Assembly (NCBI RefSeq): GCF_026262505.1
Contig: NC_067207.1
Location: 17,514,082-17,578,081 of the forward strand
DNA: 64,000 nucleotides
Direction: 5' to 3'
Source: Trichomonas vaginalis G3
Taxonomy: Eukaryota; Parabasalia; Trichomonadida; Trichomonadidae
Below, one piece after another: positions 52,938 to 62,827 of the stretch. A program made the position numbers and the translations under genes. The notes under the pieces are model-generated. The model was not told where the DNA came from and did no database searches. It saw only the letters and a program-made list of their open reading frames with translations. Every line of letters starts with the position of its first letter. Positions within the stretch are counted from its first letter, which is position 1.

Positions 52938-55515
52938 CATCTCTATGGTTCTGTGTAGTTCTTTGAGATAAATGTTCTAGAACGTCAGGTGTTATATTTC
53001 CATCAGCCATGTTCATTTCATACTGGTTCAAAATATCTGCATGTTTCATATCTTTCAATGGCATTAAAGCCGCGCTTAAAATACCAGCTATATCTCGTTC
53101 ACCATTCAATTCCATTGCGTCTACAACTTCTTGGAATTGTGGTTGTAAGTTTATGAACCACCTATCCGGGTTAGCTTTATGACCCCATCTCATTGTAGTT
53201 CCATCGTCTGCAGAAACAAAAGTAGGTTTGTTTCCATCTTGGTTAGGTTCTGAATGAACTTTAAACAATGTTTCATTTCTATATGTTTTCTTGAAATTTA
53301 ACCTTTTATTTTCACCGAGTTCATCCGAAGATTGAACGTTAAATGCTCGTAAGTAAAAAGGGTTGTTGTATTTGTGTACATTTTCTTTCAGTCTTCCATT
53401 CTATGCTGAATATTTTCATCTGGTGTTGGAGTCTTTTGTATGTCGGCAAACATTTTTCGATATTCTTCTACTATGTCAGCCGAATTTTTCTTAGACTCTT
53501 GGAAATATTCCATATTCTCCGCATACTCTTGTTGAGGGTCAAGATTTTTCGGCTGTTCCAAATCTTCATCTAGTTCTGTGAAGTTAGTTTCCAAAGGAGT
53601 GACTTGTTCGTTTCCTTCAGGCTCTTCTAGCTGTTGTTGCTGAACTATTTCTTCCATGTCTGGTTGTATCTGAACTAGTTCTTCCTGTGGAGTTTCTTGT
53701 ACCTCATCTGCTGGCATTTCATATATTCCGAGACCGTTTTCAACAATTTCCCTATCTACGTCATCCGCATTCATAAGCTTTTGTTCTTTCGTTCCGTCTC
53801 TATTTTTTACGCGTTTCATGACGAAAGTTGAATTGTCATTTAGCTCTGACATCAAATATCTCGGAGTAAATTCGTTCATGTCATTTGGATGATATGCTAT
53901 TAAATCATATCCTTAGCGAGCTTGTATTTTCCAGGTTTGAGATTATATCCGTTTTGGTGCTGAGCCATAAAGCTAAATAGGTTCGGGTCAGTATTTCCAT
54001 CCTTGAACTTTCTAATAGCTTCTTTATATCTGTCACTAAAGTCAACAGTATCTGGGAAACCACACTCTTCTTTAAGCATTTTTAAGAATTCTTGGTTTCC
54101 TTGTTCTCTACTTCTTTTATGTCCTTGCTCTGTTTGTGGTTGTTGTTGTGCAGGGTTTTGAACTGTTGGTTGCTGTGCTGGTTGTTGTGTTGGTTGTTGT
54201 GCTGGTGTTGTTGTTGTGCTGGATTTTGAACTGTTGGTTGTTGTGTTGGTTTTGGTGCATGCCTGTGTCTGTGTCCATGTGACGATGTAAATGTTTTAGG
54301 TAGTCCTGGTGCAGGTGCTTCTCTTGGAGGGTTTGGTGGTATATAAGTTCCACCAGCTGGCACATATGTTCCATCTGCAGCGTAATGTCCTACCTGACTT
54401 TTCGTTTTTAAGAAAGCATTTACTAGGTCTGTTTTGGTCTGTTGTAACTCTTTTTCTTGACTTTTCCACAACAGTTGCTCTAACGGCGTCATAGGCACTT
54501 TGAACTGCCTGTCTCGTTGCTGCATCTGTTATTTTCGTCATATTTTGTGCTACTTCTTTTAACTCTTTGTCGAAACCTTCAGACTTCAGTTTCTTTCCAG
54601 ATGAGAAGTCGTTCACTTGTTTCACCTTACTATGAAGAGCTTCGAAGGCGTTCTTAAAGTCAGCATTTGTTAAAGCTTCATTTGAACTGTCTTCATCCGC
54701 TTGTATTTTTGTCCTTATTGACCCTATGAGTTGGGCTGCTTTAGCGTTGGCTTGGGCATCTAACCAGTCATTGTTAGCTTTTATATATTCTGCGCTTTTC
54801 ATTGCCTTTTGCATGGCTGCGTCGTTATTTTTACTTTCTTGTGCTAAGTTTTCATACTGTACGGTTTGGTTTTGCAACTGTAAAAGTTTTTCTGCCTTTA
54901 CATTTGCTTCAACTTCTTTTTATACTCATCGCTATCCATATATGTCTTCAGGGCTTTTTGTTTTTATCTCTTCATCTTTCAGTACTTTATATTGAGTAGT
55001 ATGGTTTTTCAAATTTATGACATCTTGTTCCATTTTTGCTACTTCTGCTGCTTTTTCTGACACTTTTTTCGCATATTCCTCTGTACTTAGTTCTTTCAGT
55101 TGTTCTTCTTTCTTCTTTTTCTCTACGTTTAACTCATTGAGTTTCTTTGTGTGTCTGTCATATTCTAGTTTCTTTTCGTTTTCACTTATTTGCTTCTGTA
55201 TGTCTATGTTTGACTTTTTGACATCTGTTATTTGATTTTTGAGTGAACTCAAATTCATTTGACTTTGAGGGTTATAGGCTGTTCCGTCTGCAGCTCCACC
55301 ATAGCCTGCCATTTTCGCTAAAAGTGCCGCTCTTAAACCTCCACTCTGTGCACCAATAACTCGGTTTAAAAGCATAGGTTGCTTGACATTTGTTGCAACA
55401 TAGTGGGGTCATTCAGCATTTGTTGTTGCAACTGTTGTTGTGGTGTCAGTTTTACTATTGGATGTTTCAATGCTCTCTTCCTCTTACGTATATTCTTACG
55501 TAGCTTACGTGGCAT
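52938..55515 (-). pseudogene. coiled-coil/poly-Q protein of element 2, fossil
   Basis: Counterpart of 3328-6327. The basic N-terminus (PRKLRKNIRKRKR), coiled coil, Gln/Pro-rich stretch and acidic region are all recognisable. The element 1 gene continues further than this copy. About five breaks. Confidence 0.7.
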
Positions 55516-55982
55516 TTTAAGTGAAGTTAAAAAGCTTTTGACAGATGTTTATATGACACTTTTTGTTCAGCACAAAAAACTACTCGGTCAAAGTGTTGTC
55601 AGTTTTGTAAAATAACCGTCCTATCTCATTCTATAAGGGGAAAAGGCTTCTCAAAGTATACTTCCTTGGAACGCCTGTAACTTTTCCTGTAGCGACGATA
55701 GACCCTTACTTGTCCGGACAAAGTTATACTATTTTGAGTGCTCTACAAAAAGTCAACGGCGACGACTCTCAAAAACCGTTGTGTAAAAAGTTTTACCGTT
55801 GGACAAAAAAGTATATATAGAAAACAAAAAACGTTTATAGTTCATTCAATATTTGAGATGGAACGGTTTGCCAACGGAGACTTTTCAATAAAATAAAAAA
55901 ATAGAGGGGGTTACCGTTGACGAAAACGGTTTATTTTAAACTTTTCTATGAGTAGTCCGAAAAAAACAGTTTATTTTTCATA
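55516..55982. promoter_or_regulatory. upstream region with five Myb-like sites
   Basis: The first 45 bases recall the inner edge of the element 1 terminal repeat (TTTTGACAGATG, TATATGACAC). Then CAACGG or its complement CCGTTG occurs at 55754, 55776, 55796, 55872 and 55914, the pattern bound by c-Myb-type proteins. Trichomonads use many Myb regulators. A 12-codon upstream frame starts near 55858. Confidence 0.5.
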
Positions 55983-57299
55983 ATGGAAGGAAGAAAAAGT
56001 GTCGCAAACAATTCGTCGACTACCTCTGCAGTTAAAGTTCCTACAACTTATGTCTCACCATTCTCAAAACCCTTACGACCTCCTATAATACCAAAGCAAC
56101 TTCCTCATACAATTGCAAACAATTCGTCGACTACCTCTGCAGTTAAAGTTCCTACAACTTATGTCTCACCATTCTCAAAACCCTTACGACCTCCTATAAT
56201 ACCAAAGCAACTTCCTCATACAATTGCAAACAAATTGTCCAACAATTTGAGTTCTTCTTCTCAAAACACAACAGATACAGCTCAGCCAACAGGTCAAGCA
56301 ACAACAACTATCGGAACAGAAGCATTTTCAGAAGAAGTTCATACCAATCAGACTCCAATCGAACATACAGAAACACAACCACCCGAAAATACAGAAACAC
56401 ATCCAATCGAACATACAGAAACACATTCTGCAATGACCACTAGGTCGCAAACACGATATCTCGCCTTTTGCAAACAATTTAAGTCTCAAATTCAAGACAC
56501 ACAAGATAGCGACACTCCTCTTTCAGAGAAAGTTCGTAGAAAATACGCAAAGCAAAGGTTAGAATTGTTAGATAAGTTAAATGAACAGTGGGGTTCAGAA
56601 GACAATCGAGATTATAACGAGATGTTTCAAGCTGTCATGGATGCCATTCAGCCTCTTGAAAACGAAATCAAAGACCCTGGCGTACTTGTTGACATGTTTG
56701 CTTCATATTTACCCGTTACTGCCAATCTCATAGCGTTGCAAGCTATTGACCAGTTCATTCACTTGTTTCCAAAGAACTTGCAGAAGCATTTACAAGAAGT
56801 TAAAATTGCTGAATTTGTCCGTTTATATCCAAATTCATACAATTATTTGGAAGAATTGAATGAACATGGTGAAAGGTCATTCTATTTATATTTCTACACA
56901 AAAGACAACCAGTCAAAACGACTATACTGCATTGAACCTATGCCTCAATTCGTAGACAATTTCCACGTTATAACAACTGTTGCTTTAGATATTCCTGCCA
57001 GAGTTCCATATGGAGGAACAGTAACTATCTCAAGCTTTCCCAAGGGCTATAAAGGAAAGCCTCTCACAATTGCAAAATTCACACACAGCAGTTGCCAATT
57101 TGTTCAAGATGTCGAGTTCCATTTCCTCAACAATACGACTTTCATCATAGAGACTCCTCAAGAAGGTATATACAAAGTTTTCATTGCAGGATTTGTTGAT
57201 CCCAATGGCGAAGAAGAAGAAGTCGAAGAAATCCTCACCTCAGAGAGCGAAGAAGAAGAAAATTTCCAAGACATTCAAGATTCAGAATATACCGAATAA
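55983..57299 (+). CDS. 438-residue Thr/Pro-rich protein with a tandem repeat
   Basis: Open throughout. A 37-residue segment (SSTTSAVKVPTTYVSPFSKP and on) is duplicated exactly in tandem (111 bp). A Thr/Glu-rich linker follows (PIEHTETHPIEHTETH), then a helical middle, a strand-rich region (YLYFYTKDNQSKRLYCIEP) and an acidic tail of Glu runs. No family recognised. It is absent from element 1 and sits next to the mismatched right end, so it may come from another element. Confidence 0.65.
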   Translation: MEGRKSVANNSSTTSAVKVPTTYVSPFSKPLRPPIIPKQLPHTIANNSSTTSAVKVPTTYVSPFSKPLRPPIIPKQLPHTIANKLSNNLSSSSQNTTDTAQPTGQATTTIGTEAFSEEVHTNQTPIEHTETQPPENTETHPIEHTETHSAMTTRSQTRYLAFCKQFKSQIQDTQDSDTPLSEKVRRKYAKQRLELLDKLNEQWGSEDNRDYNEMFQAVMDAIQPLENEIKDPGVLVDMFASYLPVTANLIALQAIDQFIHLFPKNLQKHLQEVKIAEFVRLYPNSYNYLEELNEHGERSFYLYFYTKDNQSKRLYCIEPMPQFVDNFHVITTVALDIPARVPYGGTVTISSFPKGYKGKPLTIAKFTHSSCQFVQDVEFHFLNNTTFIIETPQEGIYKVFIAGFVDPNGEEEEVEEILTSESEEEENFQDIQDSEYTE

Positions 57300-57445
57300 A
57301 AAAACAATTTAAGACTAAAAATTTAATTTTATTATAATATTTTTATTTTTTTCATCTGGTCTTTGTCTCATTCCTCCTCTAGTTTCTTAGGGGCTAGAAG
57401 GGGCGCAGCCCCTGGAAGCCCCAATACTTTTTTTTTTTTTTTTTT
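57300..57445 (-). repeat. right end of element 2
   Basis: A non-coding tail, then the hairpin at 57390-57422 (GGGGCT with AGCCCC outside, GGGGC with GCCCC inside) and 18 T. Only about 40 outer bases agree with the left end, and the inner stem is a different sequence of the same shape. Confidence 0.75.
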
Positions 57446-58545
57446 ATTTCGAAGAGATAAATATTTAATACGTACACTATCTCAAATTTTGTGTTGCATT
57501 ATTTCTGATGATTTAATTTGTTAAAGCTTCTTAAGTTGTTTAAATCAAGTGGATGATCCTTATTGTTTTACTGGATTTCTAAATTGTGAAGGTAACAAAA
57601 AAATATAAAACCAAAAATAATTGTTATAATTTAAATGAAGAAGTAATTTAAAACGATTTTATTTATGATCAAATTTTATACATTTTTTTGGATCAAATCC
57701 ATTTTAATAGAATTTATATACTATTCATCTATTAGTAAACACTACCGTATATTATTTTTTAAGCTATCTTATTTTTTGAACTTTTATTCAAATCTTTGGT
57801 CGCAAGAAGAATTGCATGATAAATAAAAACATTTAATCAAAGTCAATTTTATTTTTCATATTCAAATGGACTGAGTGTTAACATTTAACATTTTTTGCTA
57901 ATTGTCGTCAAAAATTAGGCGTAAAGCAAAAATTGATATTTCATATGGTTTTATGATAGATAAGCATTATATTCCCACTCATTATATTCGTAAATTTTGA
58001 GGTTTATCCTTCGCTTTTAAGATCATTGAATTTGATTTTTATATAAAATAGTTATATATTAGAAAATAATATGAGTTTATGTGATATTATTTTTCAGAAG
58101 ATTTTGTGTTCTTCTTCAAAATTTTATTTTTTTATTAAAAAGAATCTTTACAAAATATACATTTACTTTAATTAATATTTAAAAACGTGCTCTATCAAAA
58201 GTTCCAAAAATTCAATATTTTAGCTTTTCTGATGTGTCACTTTTGATGAATTTCTGTTTACAACAGTACTATGATTTTTATATTAAATAATACCGTAATC
58301 TCATAATTATGGTCGCATACAACTAAAACCTGAGGTTACTGAACTTACGATTAAGTTTCCAATTGTCCAATTTTTATAGATTTCTTTAAATATATTAATT
58401 GTCATAACTTGATTAATTATATGTGATTTCCCAAATCACATGCGCTCTCAATTTAGAATCGCTTATCAAATTTTGAGAGAAGGGTCAAAATTTAAATTAT
58501 CTCATCGTTTTCTCTGAAAAATAGTGAAGTGAAAATATTTCTGAG
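57446..58545. other. intergenic flank, no gene
   Basis: Contains the third 665-bp repeat copy (57597-58265) and about 280 bases of AT-rich sequence upstream of glutamate dehydrogenase. No frame is supported. Confidence 0.65.
57597..58265 (+). repeat. 665-bp dispersed repeat, third copy
   Basis: A full copy in the orientation opposite to 20617-21280. Begins AAAAAAATATAAAACC, ends GAATTTCTGTTTACAACA. Sequence flanking the copies differs, so these are the likely borders. Confidence 0.85.
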
Positions 58546-58557
58546 TCACTTCATTTT
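58546..58557 (+). promoter_or_regulatory. trichomonad initiator of glutamate dehydrogenase
   Basis: TCACTTCATTTT ends 6 bases before the ATG at 58564. This fits the T. vaginalis initiator (TCA-pyrimidine-A/T-rich, within about 20 bases of the start), the main core promoter element known there. Confidence 0.7.
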
Positions 58558-58563
58558 AAGTCA

Positions 58564-59907
58564 ATGGAAGCAGTCCAGAAGACACTTGAGATCGTTCGCG
58601 CACGCGATCCAGATCAGAAGGAATTCATCCAAGCAGTCACAGAAGTTCTCACATCTCTCGTCCCAATCCTCGAGAAGGAACCAAAGTACCAGAAGCTCCT
58701 CCCAGCTCTTGTTGAGCCAGAGCGTGTTATCATGTTCCGTGTTCCATGGGTCAACGACAAGGGCGAGATGATGGTCAACCGTGGTTTCCGTGTCCAATTC
58801 AACAGCGCTATCGGCCCATACAAGGGCGGCTGCCGCTTCCGTGGCAACGTTAACCTTTCCATCCTTAAGTTCCTCGGCTTCGAGCAAGTCTTCAAGAACT
58901 CACTTACAACACTCCCAATGGGTGGTGGCAAGGGTGGTTCCGATTTCGACCCAGCCGGCAAGAGTGATGGCGAAGTCATGAGATTCTGCCAGTCATTTAT
59001 GCTCGAACTTTCACGCCACATCGGCGGCAACACAGATGTCCCAGCAGGTGATATCGGTGTTGGTGCTCGTGAAATCGGCTACATGTTCGGCCAGTACAAG
59101 CGCATCAAGAACGTCTTCGAGGGCGTCCTCACAGGCAAGGGCATCTCATTCGGTGGCTCACTGATCCGTCCAGAAGCTACAGGCTACGGTCTTGTCTACT
59201 TCGTCACAGAAATGCTCCGTGCTAAGGGCGAAGAGATCAAGGGCAAGCGTGCCATGGTTTCCGGCTCCGGCAACGTCGCACAGTACTGCTGCCAGAAGCT
59301 CATGCAGCTCGGCGCAATCCCAGTCTCATGCTCAGACTCACACGGCGCTCTCATCTTCAAGGATGGTATGACAAAGGAGCATCTTGATGCTGTCATGCAC
59401 ATCAAGAACGTTGCTCGTACAGAACTCAAGAAGATTTCAGAACTCTTCCCAGACCTCAAGGGCTACGAGTACATCGATGGCAAGTCCATCTGGGCCTGCG
59501 AAGTTCCATGCGATATGGGTCTTCCATGTGCTACACAGAACGAAATTCTCCCAGAGCATGTTCCAATCATGGTCAAGAACGGCGTCAAGCTCCTCGCAGA
59601 AGGTGCTAACATGCCATCAACAAACGAGACAATCGAGCTCTACATGAAGGAGAACATCTACTACGGCCCAGGCAAGGCAGCCAACGCTGGTGGTGTTTCT
59701 GTCTCAGGTCTCGAAATGACCCAGAACAGCGTCCGCCTCGCATGGTCATCCGAGAAGGTCGACAAGAAGCTCAAGGAAATCATGCACAACATCTTCGAAG
59801 CCGCCCATTCTGCCAGTGAGCAGTATGGTGTTCCACTCTACAAGGGTGCCAACCTTGCCGGCTTCAAGCGTGTTGCCGATGCTATGCTTGCCTACGGCTG
59901 CTGCTAA
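58564..59907 (+). CDS. glutamate dehydrogenase
   Basis: 447 codons, complete. Catalyses oxidative deamination of glutamate to 2-oxoglutarate and ammonia, or the reverse, in the cytosol. Family hallmarks in order: GPYKGGCRF (residues 84-92), PMGGGKGG with the catalytic Lys at 123, PAGDIGVGAREIGYMFG (160-176), SLIRPEATGYG (199-209), the nucleotide-binding loop SGSGNVAQ (233-240) and NAGGVSVSGLEMTQN near the end. Length is usual for the small hexameric class. I cannot decide NAD versus NADP. Codons are much more GC-ending than in all neighbours, as in highly expressed trichomonad genes. The start is fixed by the initiator just upstream. Convergent with the ankyrin gene. Confidence 0.97.
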   Translation: MEAVQKTLEIVRARDPDQKEFIQAVTEVLTSLVPILEKEPKYQKLLPALVEPERVIMFRVPWVNDKGEMMVNRGFRVQFNSAIGPYKGGCRFRGNVNLSILKFLGFEQVFKNSLTTLPMGGGKGGSDFDPAGKSDGEVMRFCQSFMLELSRHIGGNTDVPAGDIGVGAREIGYMFGQYKRIKNVFEGVLTGKGISFGGSLIRPEATGYGLVYFVTEMLRAKGEEIKGKRAMVSGSGNVAQYCCQKLMQLGAIPVSCSDSHGALIFKDGMTKEHLDAVMHIKNVARTELKKISELFPDLKGYEYIDGKSIWACEVPCDMGLPCATQNEILPEHVPIMVKNGVKLLAEGANMPSTNETIELYMKENIYYGPGKAANAGGVSVSGLEMTQNSVRLAWSSEKVDKKLKEIMHNIFEAAHSASEQYGVPLYKGANLAGFKRVADAMLAYGCC

Positions 59908-60010
59908 GCTAGCGAATAAAAATTTCAATAGTAGACTCTTATAAATTTCATATTCATTTTTATCACACATAAAAAAATTAATAAGATCAAATTTTTTAGT
60001 TTCAAAACAA
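59908..60010. other. convergent 3' region
   Basis: 103 bases between two converging stops. AATAAAA follows the dehydrogenase stop by about 8 bases; trichomonads use UAAA-type cleavage signals near the stop. Confidence 0.5.
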
Positions 60011-61369
60011 TTATGGTTGAGCAAGATCTAATGCAGTGTTTCCATATTCATCCTTAATGTTTGGATCAACAGTTGGTGTCTTTAAAAGCTTCCTCACAAT
60101 GTCAATATGTCCAAACTCTGCAGCAAGATGGAGAGGAGTCCTTCCACGAATATCTTTTGCATTTGGATCAACTGTTGATTGTTCTAATAAAACAGAACAA
60201 ATAACTGAATGGCCGTTCTCAGCGGCCTTATGTAATGGAGTCTGGTTATCAACGTTATCACATATCATGCAGTTTCCTCCATGAGAAATGCAGTATTCAA
60301 GCGCATGAAGATTATTATATTCAGCAGCAGTGAATAAAACATGATCTATGTCTTGGGAAGCACTCTGATTAGCTATAAAATCAAACATCTCTTCTTGTCT
60401 TGACAAAGTTGCTTGAATTAAAGTGTCATTCCAAGGATCTCGGTGCAGAACGAGCCATTTCTTGGCAGCTTGGCATAAACCCGCAGCTGTAAACTGTTGC
60501 AAGTTTGTTCCAATCGAATCTTTCTTGCGAACTGTCACTTTCTTAGAAACTAAGAAATTAAACATGTTTTCGGAGTTATAAAGAGCAGCAAATGATATTA
60601 ATGATGGTTCATGTGATGCGAGCTCTAATGGTTCAAAGAGACTCGGTTTTATTGTCTCATTTAGATCGATTGGATTTCTGTACAAATATTCTTCGAATTT
60701 GCTAACTTGATCATATTTGATCATGTAAGGAACTGTTCCTTCGAGGTATCCATGACGTACGATTTGAGAAATTGGGAAATAACGATCAGCGTTATATTGA
60801 TATTTTCCTTTCCAGTAATCTATTAATGTTTCTTTGAAGAAAGTCTTAGATGAAGGTGAAAGGTACTGCATTTTGCTTACCTCTTCAAGAAGATGATTGG
60901 AATTCTCTCTATTATCATTGAAAAGCTCTCGAATGAATGTAACAAGAAGTAAAAAGTATTGGTTCTCGTATTTCTTCGGGAATTTAGATATGTATGCCTT
61001 TAATTCATCCATTGAAAAGAACTTTAAGTAAAACAATTCGAGAAGGAGTTTGTAGTTCGATATCTTATCGAAGTTCCTTCTAGCTGGGTGGAATAATTTG
61101 TTTAAAAGAACATTCTTGAAGGCTGTTGAATGCATATTTATTTCAACGCATAAGCGAGCAATCTCCTCAGCCATCTTAGGGCGCATCATGAAAAGTTCGG
61201 CTATTTCTTTCACGAGAGTTCTTAATCCAGCCATACTTCTCAAAAATTCTGTTTGTCGTATTTCTTCAACAGTTTCATCGAGATTATCTTTCTTGTATTG
61301 AAGTAGAATCTTCTGTAGAGGAAGGATTTCTTCCTTCCCAATAAAGGATCGGTCATCTTTTGGATCCAT
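60011..61369 (-). CDS. ankyrin-repeat protein with DUF3447-like N-terminal region
   Basis: 452 codons, complete. The N-terminal 300 residues are helical (KKYENQYFLLLVTFIRELF) and resemble the DUF3447-type region joined to ankyrin repeats in many T. vaginalis proteins. The last 100 residues hold at least two typical repeats (TPLHKAAENGHSVICSVLL and TPLHLAAEFGHIDIVRKLL) and a final partial one (NTALDLAQP). A protein-binding scaffold is expected; the partner cannot be told. It belongs to a very large family in that genome. Start is the first ATG (MDPKDDRSFIGKEEILPLQK), after an A/T run. Confidence 0.9.
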   Translation of the reverse strand: MDPKDDRSFIGKEEILPLQKILLQYKKDNLDETVEEIRQTEFLRSMAGLRTLVKEIAELFMMRPKMAEEIARLCVEINMHSTAFKNVLLNKLFHPARRNFDKISNYKLLLELFYLKFFSMDELKAYISKFPKKYENQYFLLLVTFIRELFNDNRENSNHLLEEVSKMQYLSPSSKTFFKETLIDYWKGKYQYNADRYFPISQIVRHGYLEGTVPYMIKYDQVSKFEEYLYRNPIDLNETIKPSLFEPLELASHEPSLISFAALYNSENMFNFLVSKKVTVRKKDSIGTNLQQFTAAGLCQAAKKWLVLHRDPWNDTLIQATLSRQEEMFDFIANQSASQDIDHVLFTAAEYNNLHALEYCISHGGNCMICDNVDNQTPLHKAAENGHSVICSVLLEQSTVDPNAKDIRGRTPLHLAAEFGHIDIVRKLLKTPTVDPNIKDEYGNTALDLAQP

Positions 61370-62028
61370 TTTTTTATTTTTTTATACAACGTGCTATATT
61401 TGAATAGTTTACATTTTTCATTTTTTATGAGGAACGAATCAGATTCAAAATTTAGGAGTTCAATTTGTTAAATATGAAAAACAATAGATATTGTGTTATC
61501 ATGTGTAACACAATAGTTAATTCTCGGATAACTTCTATAACTAAACATTCAGATTGAAATGATTAATTTTTACTAGAATATCGAGCAAATATAAAGAAAT
61601 TCGCTATTACTTATCTCAGACGATACAAGATGAATGTGATATATACTCACAGATAAATTAACAAATGTAGTGCATAATGAAAAACTGTTCCTCAAAAAAA
61701 ATCATTATTTACTAAGGCTATTCGAGTTATGAAACAAGAAGTACTGTTGTTGAAAATACTCACATGTGATGCGCTATTTAATTTACATCGTTGTGTGATG
61801 AATAGCATTCTATAAATAAACATTGGAAGCCAAGTCATAACAAATAATAATAACTCAAATTCAAAAAAAAAAGTCTAATCATAAATAGTGCTTTTGTTTA
61901 TGAAGCTCAACATCTTTAATAATCAGAAAGTCATAAATAATGTTCTCTTTTATGCAGTGTATCATACACAGATACAGAAAGTTAGAAGCATAGTATAAGA
62001 CACTAAAAAAAATGATGATGAATTTTTA
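61370..62028. other. AT-rich intergenic region, no gene
   Basis: About 660 bases. The one structure is a 9-bp hairpin, ATTGTGTTA at 61491-61499 pairing with TAACACAAT at 61507-61515. No open frame of note. Confidence 0.6.
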
Positions 62029-62808
62029 AGGGTGCCGGAAAGTGAGGTGACGCGATTTCGAGTATTGCTCATAACTTCATTTGTAGTAAATATATTAATG
62101 ATATTGAAACATATATTAGTAGTGTATATACTAAGGTTTTTATTTCTATGATATTGAGGTCTTGGCTACTTCCAGTATGAAGAAAACTGTTTCGCAATTT
62201 TCGAACTTGCGGACCTATCTAGTCCCTGGTTATTCCATGGCAAGGGCTGATACTACAGAAATGAAATCTAGGTACAAGATACTAAATATTTTATAGAAAA
62301 CATTTGGCACTTGTTAAAAAGTGTCGAGATGCAATTAGTGGGTAACTTCAAAACTAAGACAGATTTCACTACCATCTCATTGGATTCTGCAAATTACCAT
62401 TAGGGAACAAAACCAATGGTAGTGGTTTCCAGTCGAAATGGTCTCATTCAAAGTTTAATTAGATTTGTATCTAGTCTTCCAATATTGTGTTTAAGCCAGT
62501 GAGATACATTAAACACAAAATTTCAATAGTTATACCAAAAGTTTTACAGAACAAAGTTTATTTTCAATTCTCATATGTTGAGATAAATGCACTTTTTCCC
62601 TTCCAGATTTTAAAAATTTTGTATGATTTTTGTATGTTTTCGAAAACCTTATAATCATCAACATCGTTTTCACTTAGTTTGAATATGATACTATGATATA
62701 TCATCACTTAAGGTTTATACTCATATAAACAAAACAAAATAAAAACGATTTTATGGGTTTGAAAAGTGTTGTTTTTATAATAGCTTTCACTTCACTTTCC
62801 GACACCCT
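62029..62808. mobile_element. 780-bp MITE with TA flanks
   Basis: Ends are 22-bp inverted repeats with two mismatches (AGGGTGCCGGAAAGTGAGGT at the left; the right reads AGGGTGTCGGAAAGTGAAGT in reverse). TA lies directly outside both ends (62027-62028 and 62809-62810), as for Tc1/mariner insertions. There is no transposase frame, so it is non-autonomous or an internally deleted derivative. It lies 17 bases from the 3' end of the aminopeptidase gene. Confidence 0.8.
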
Positions 62809-62827
62809 TAAAGAAAGATAAAAAAAA

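Larger units (their letters stand above)
22254..57445. mobile_element. Maverick/Polinton element 2, composite fossil, about 35 kb
   Basis: Starts with 28 A and a terminal hairpin and ends with a similar hairpin and 18 T. The two ends agree only over the outer 40 bases or so, and I see no matching target duplication. The left part (22254-41357) and 52938-55515 match element 1 in reverse order; 41458-52937 belongs to a different Maverick lineage with its own polymerase and capsid candidate. About 30 to 40 breaks overall, with several genes that look whole. A 100-N gap lies at 41358-41457, so the joint there is unproven. Confidence 0.8.

Noticed and set aside
22249-57450. Target-site duplication around element 2
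   Set aside because: Bases next to the A-run (AGATT) and the T-run (ATTTC) do not match beyond ATT.
58564-59033. Overlapping frames inside glutamate dehydrogenase
   Set aside because: They are by-products of its GC-rich codon use on the other frames and strand.
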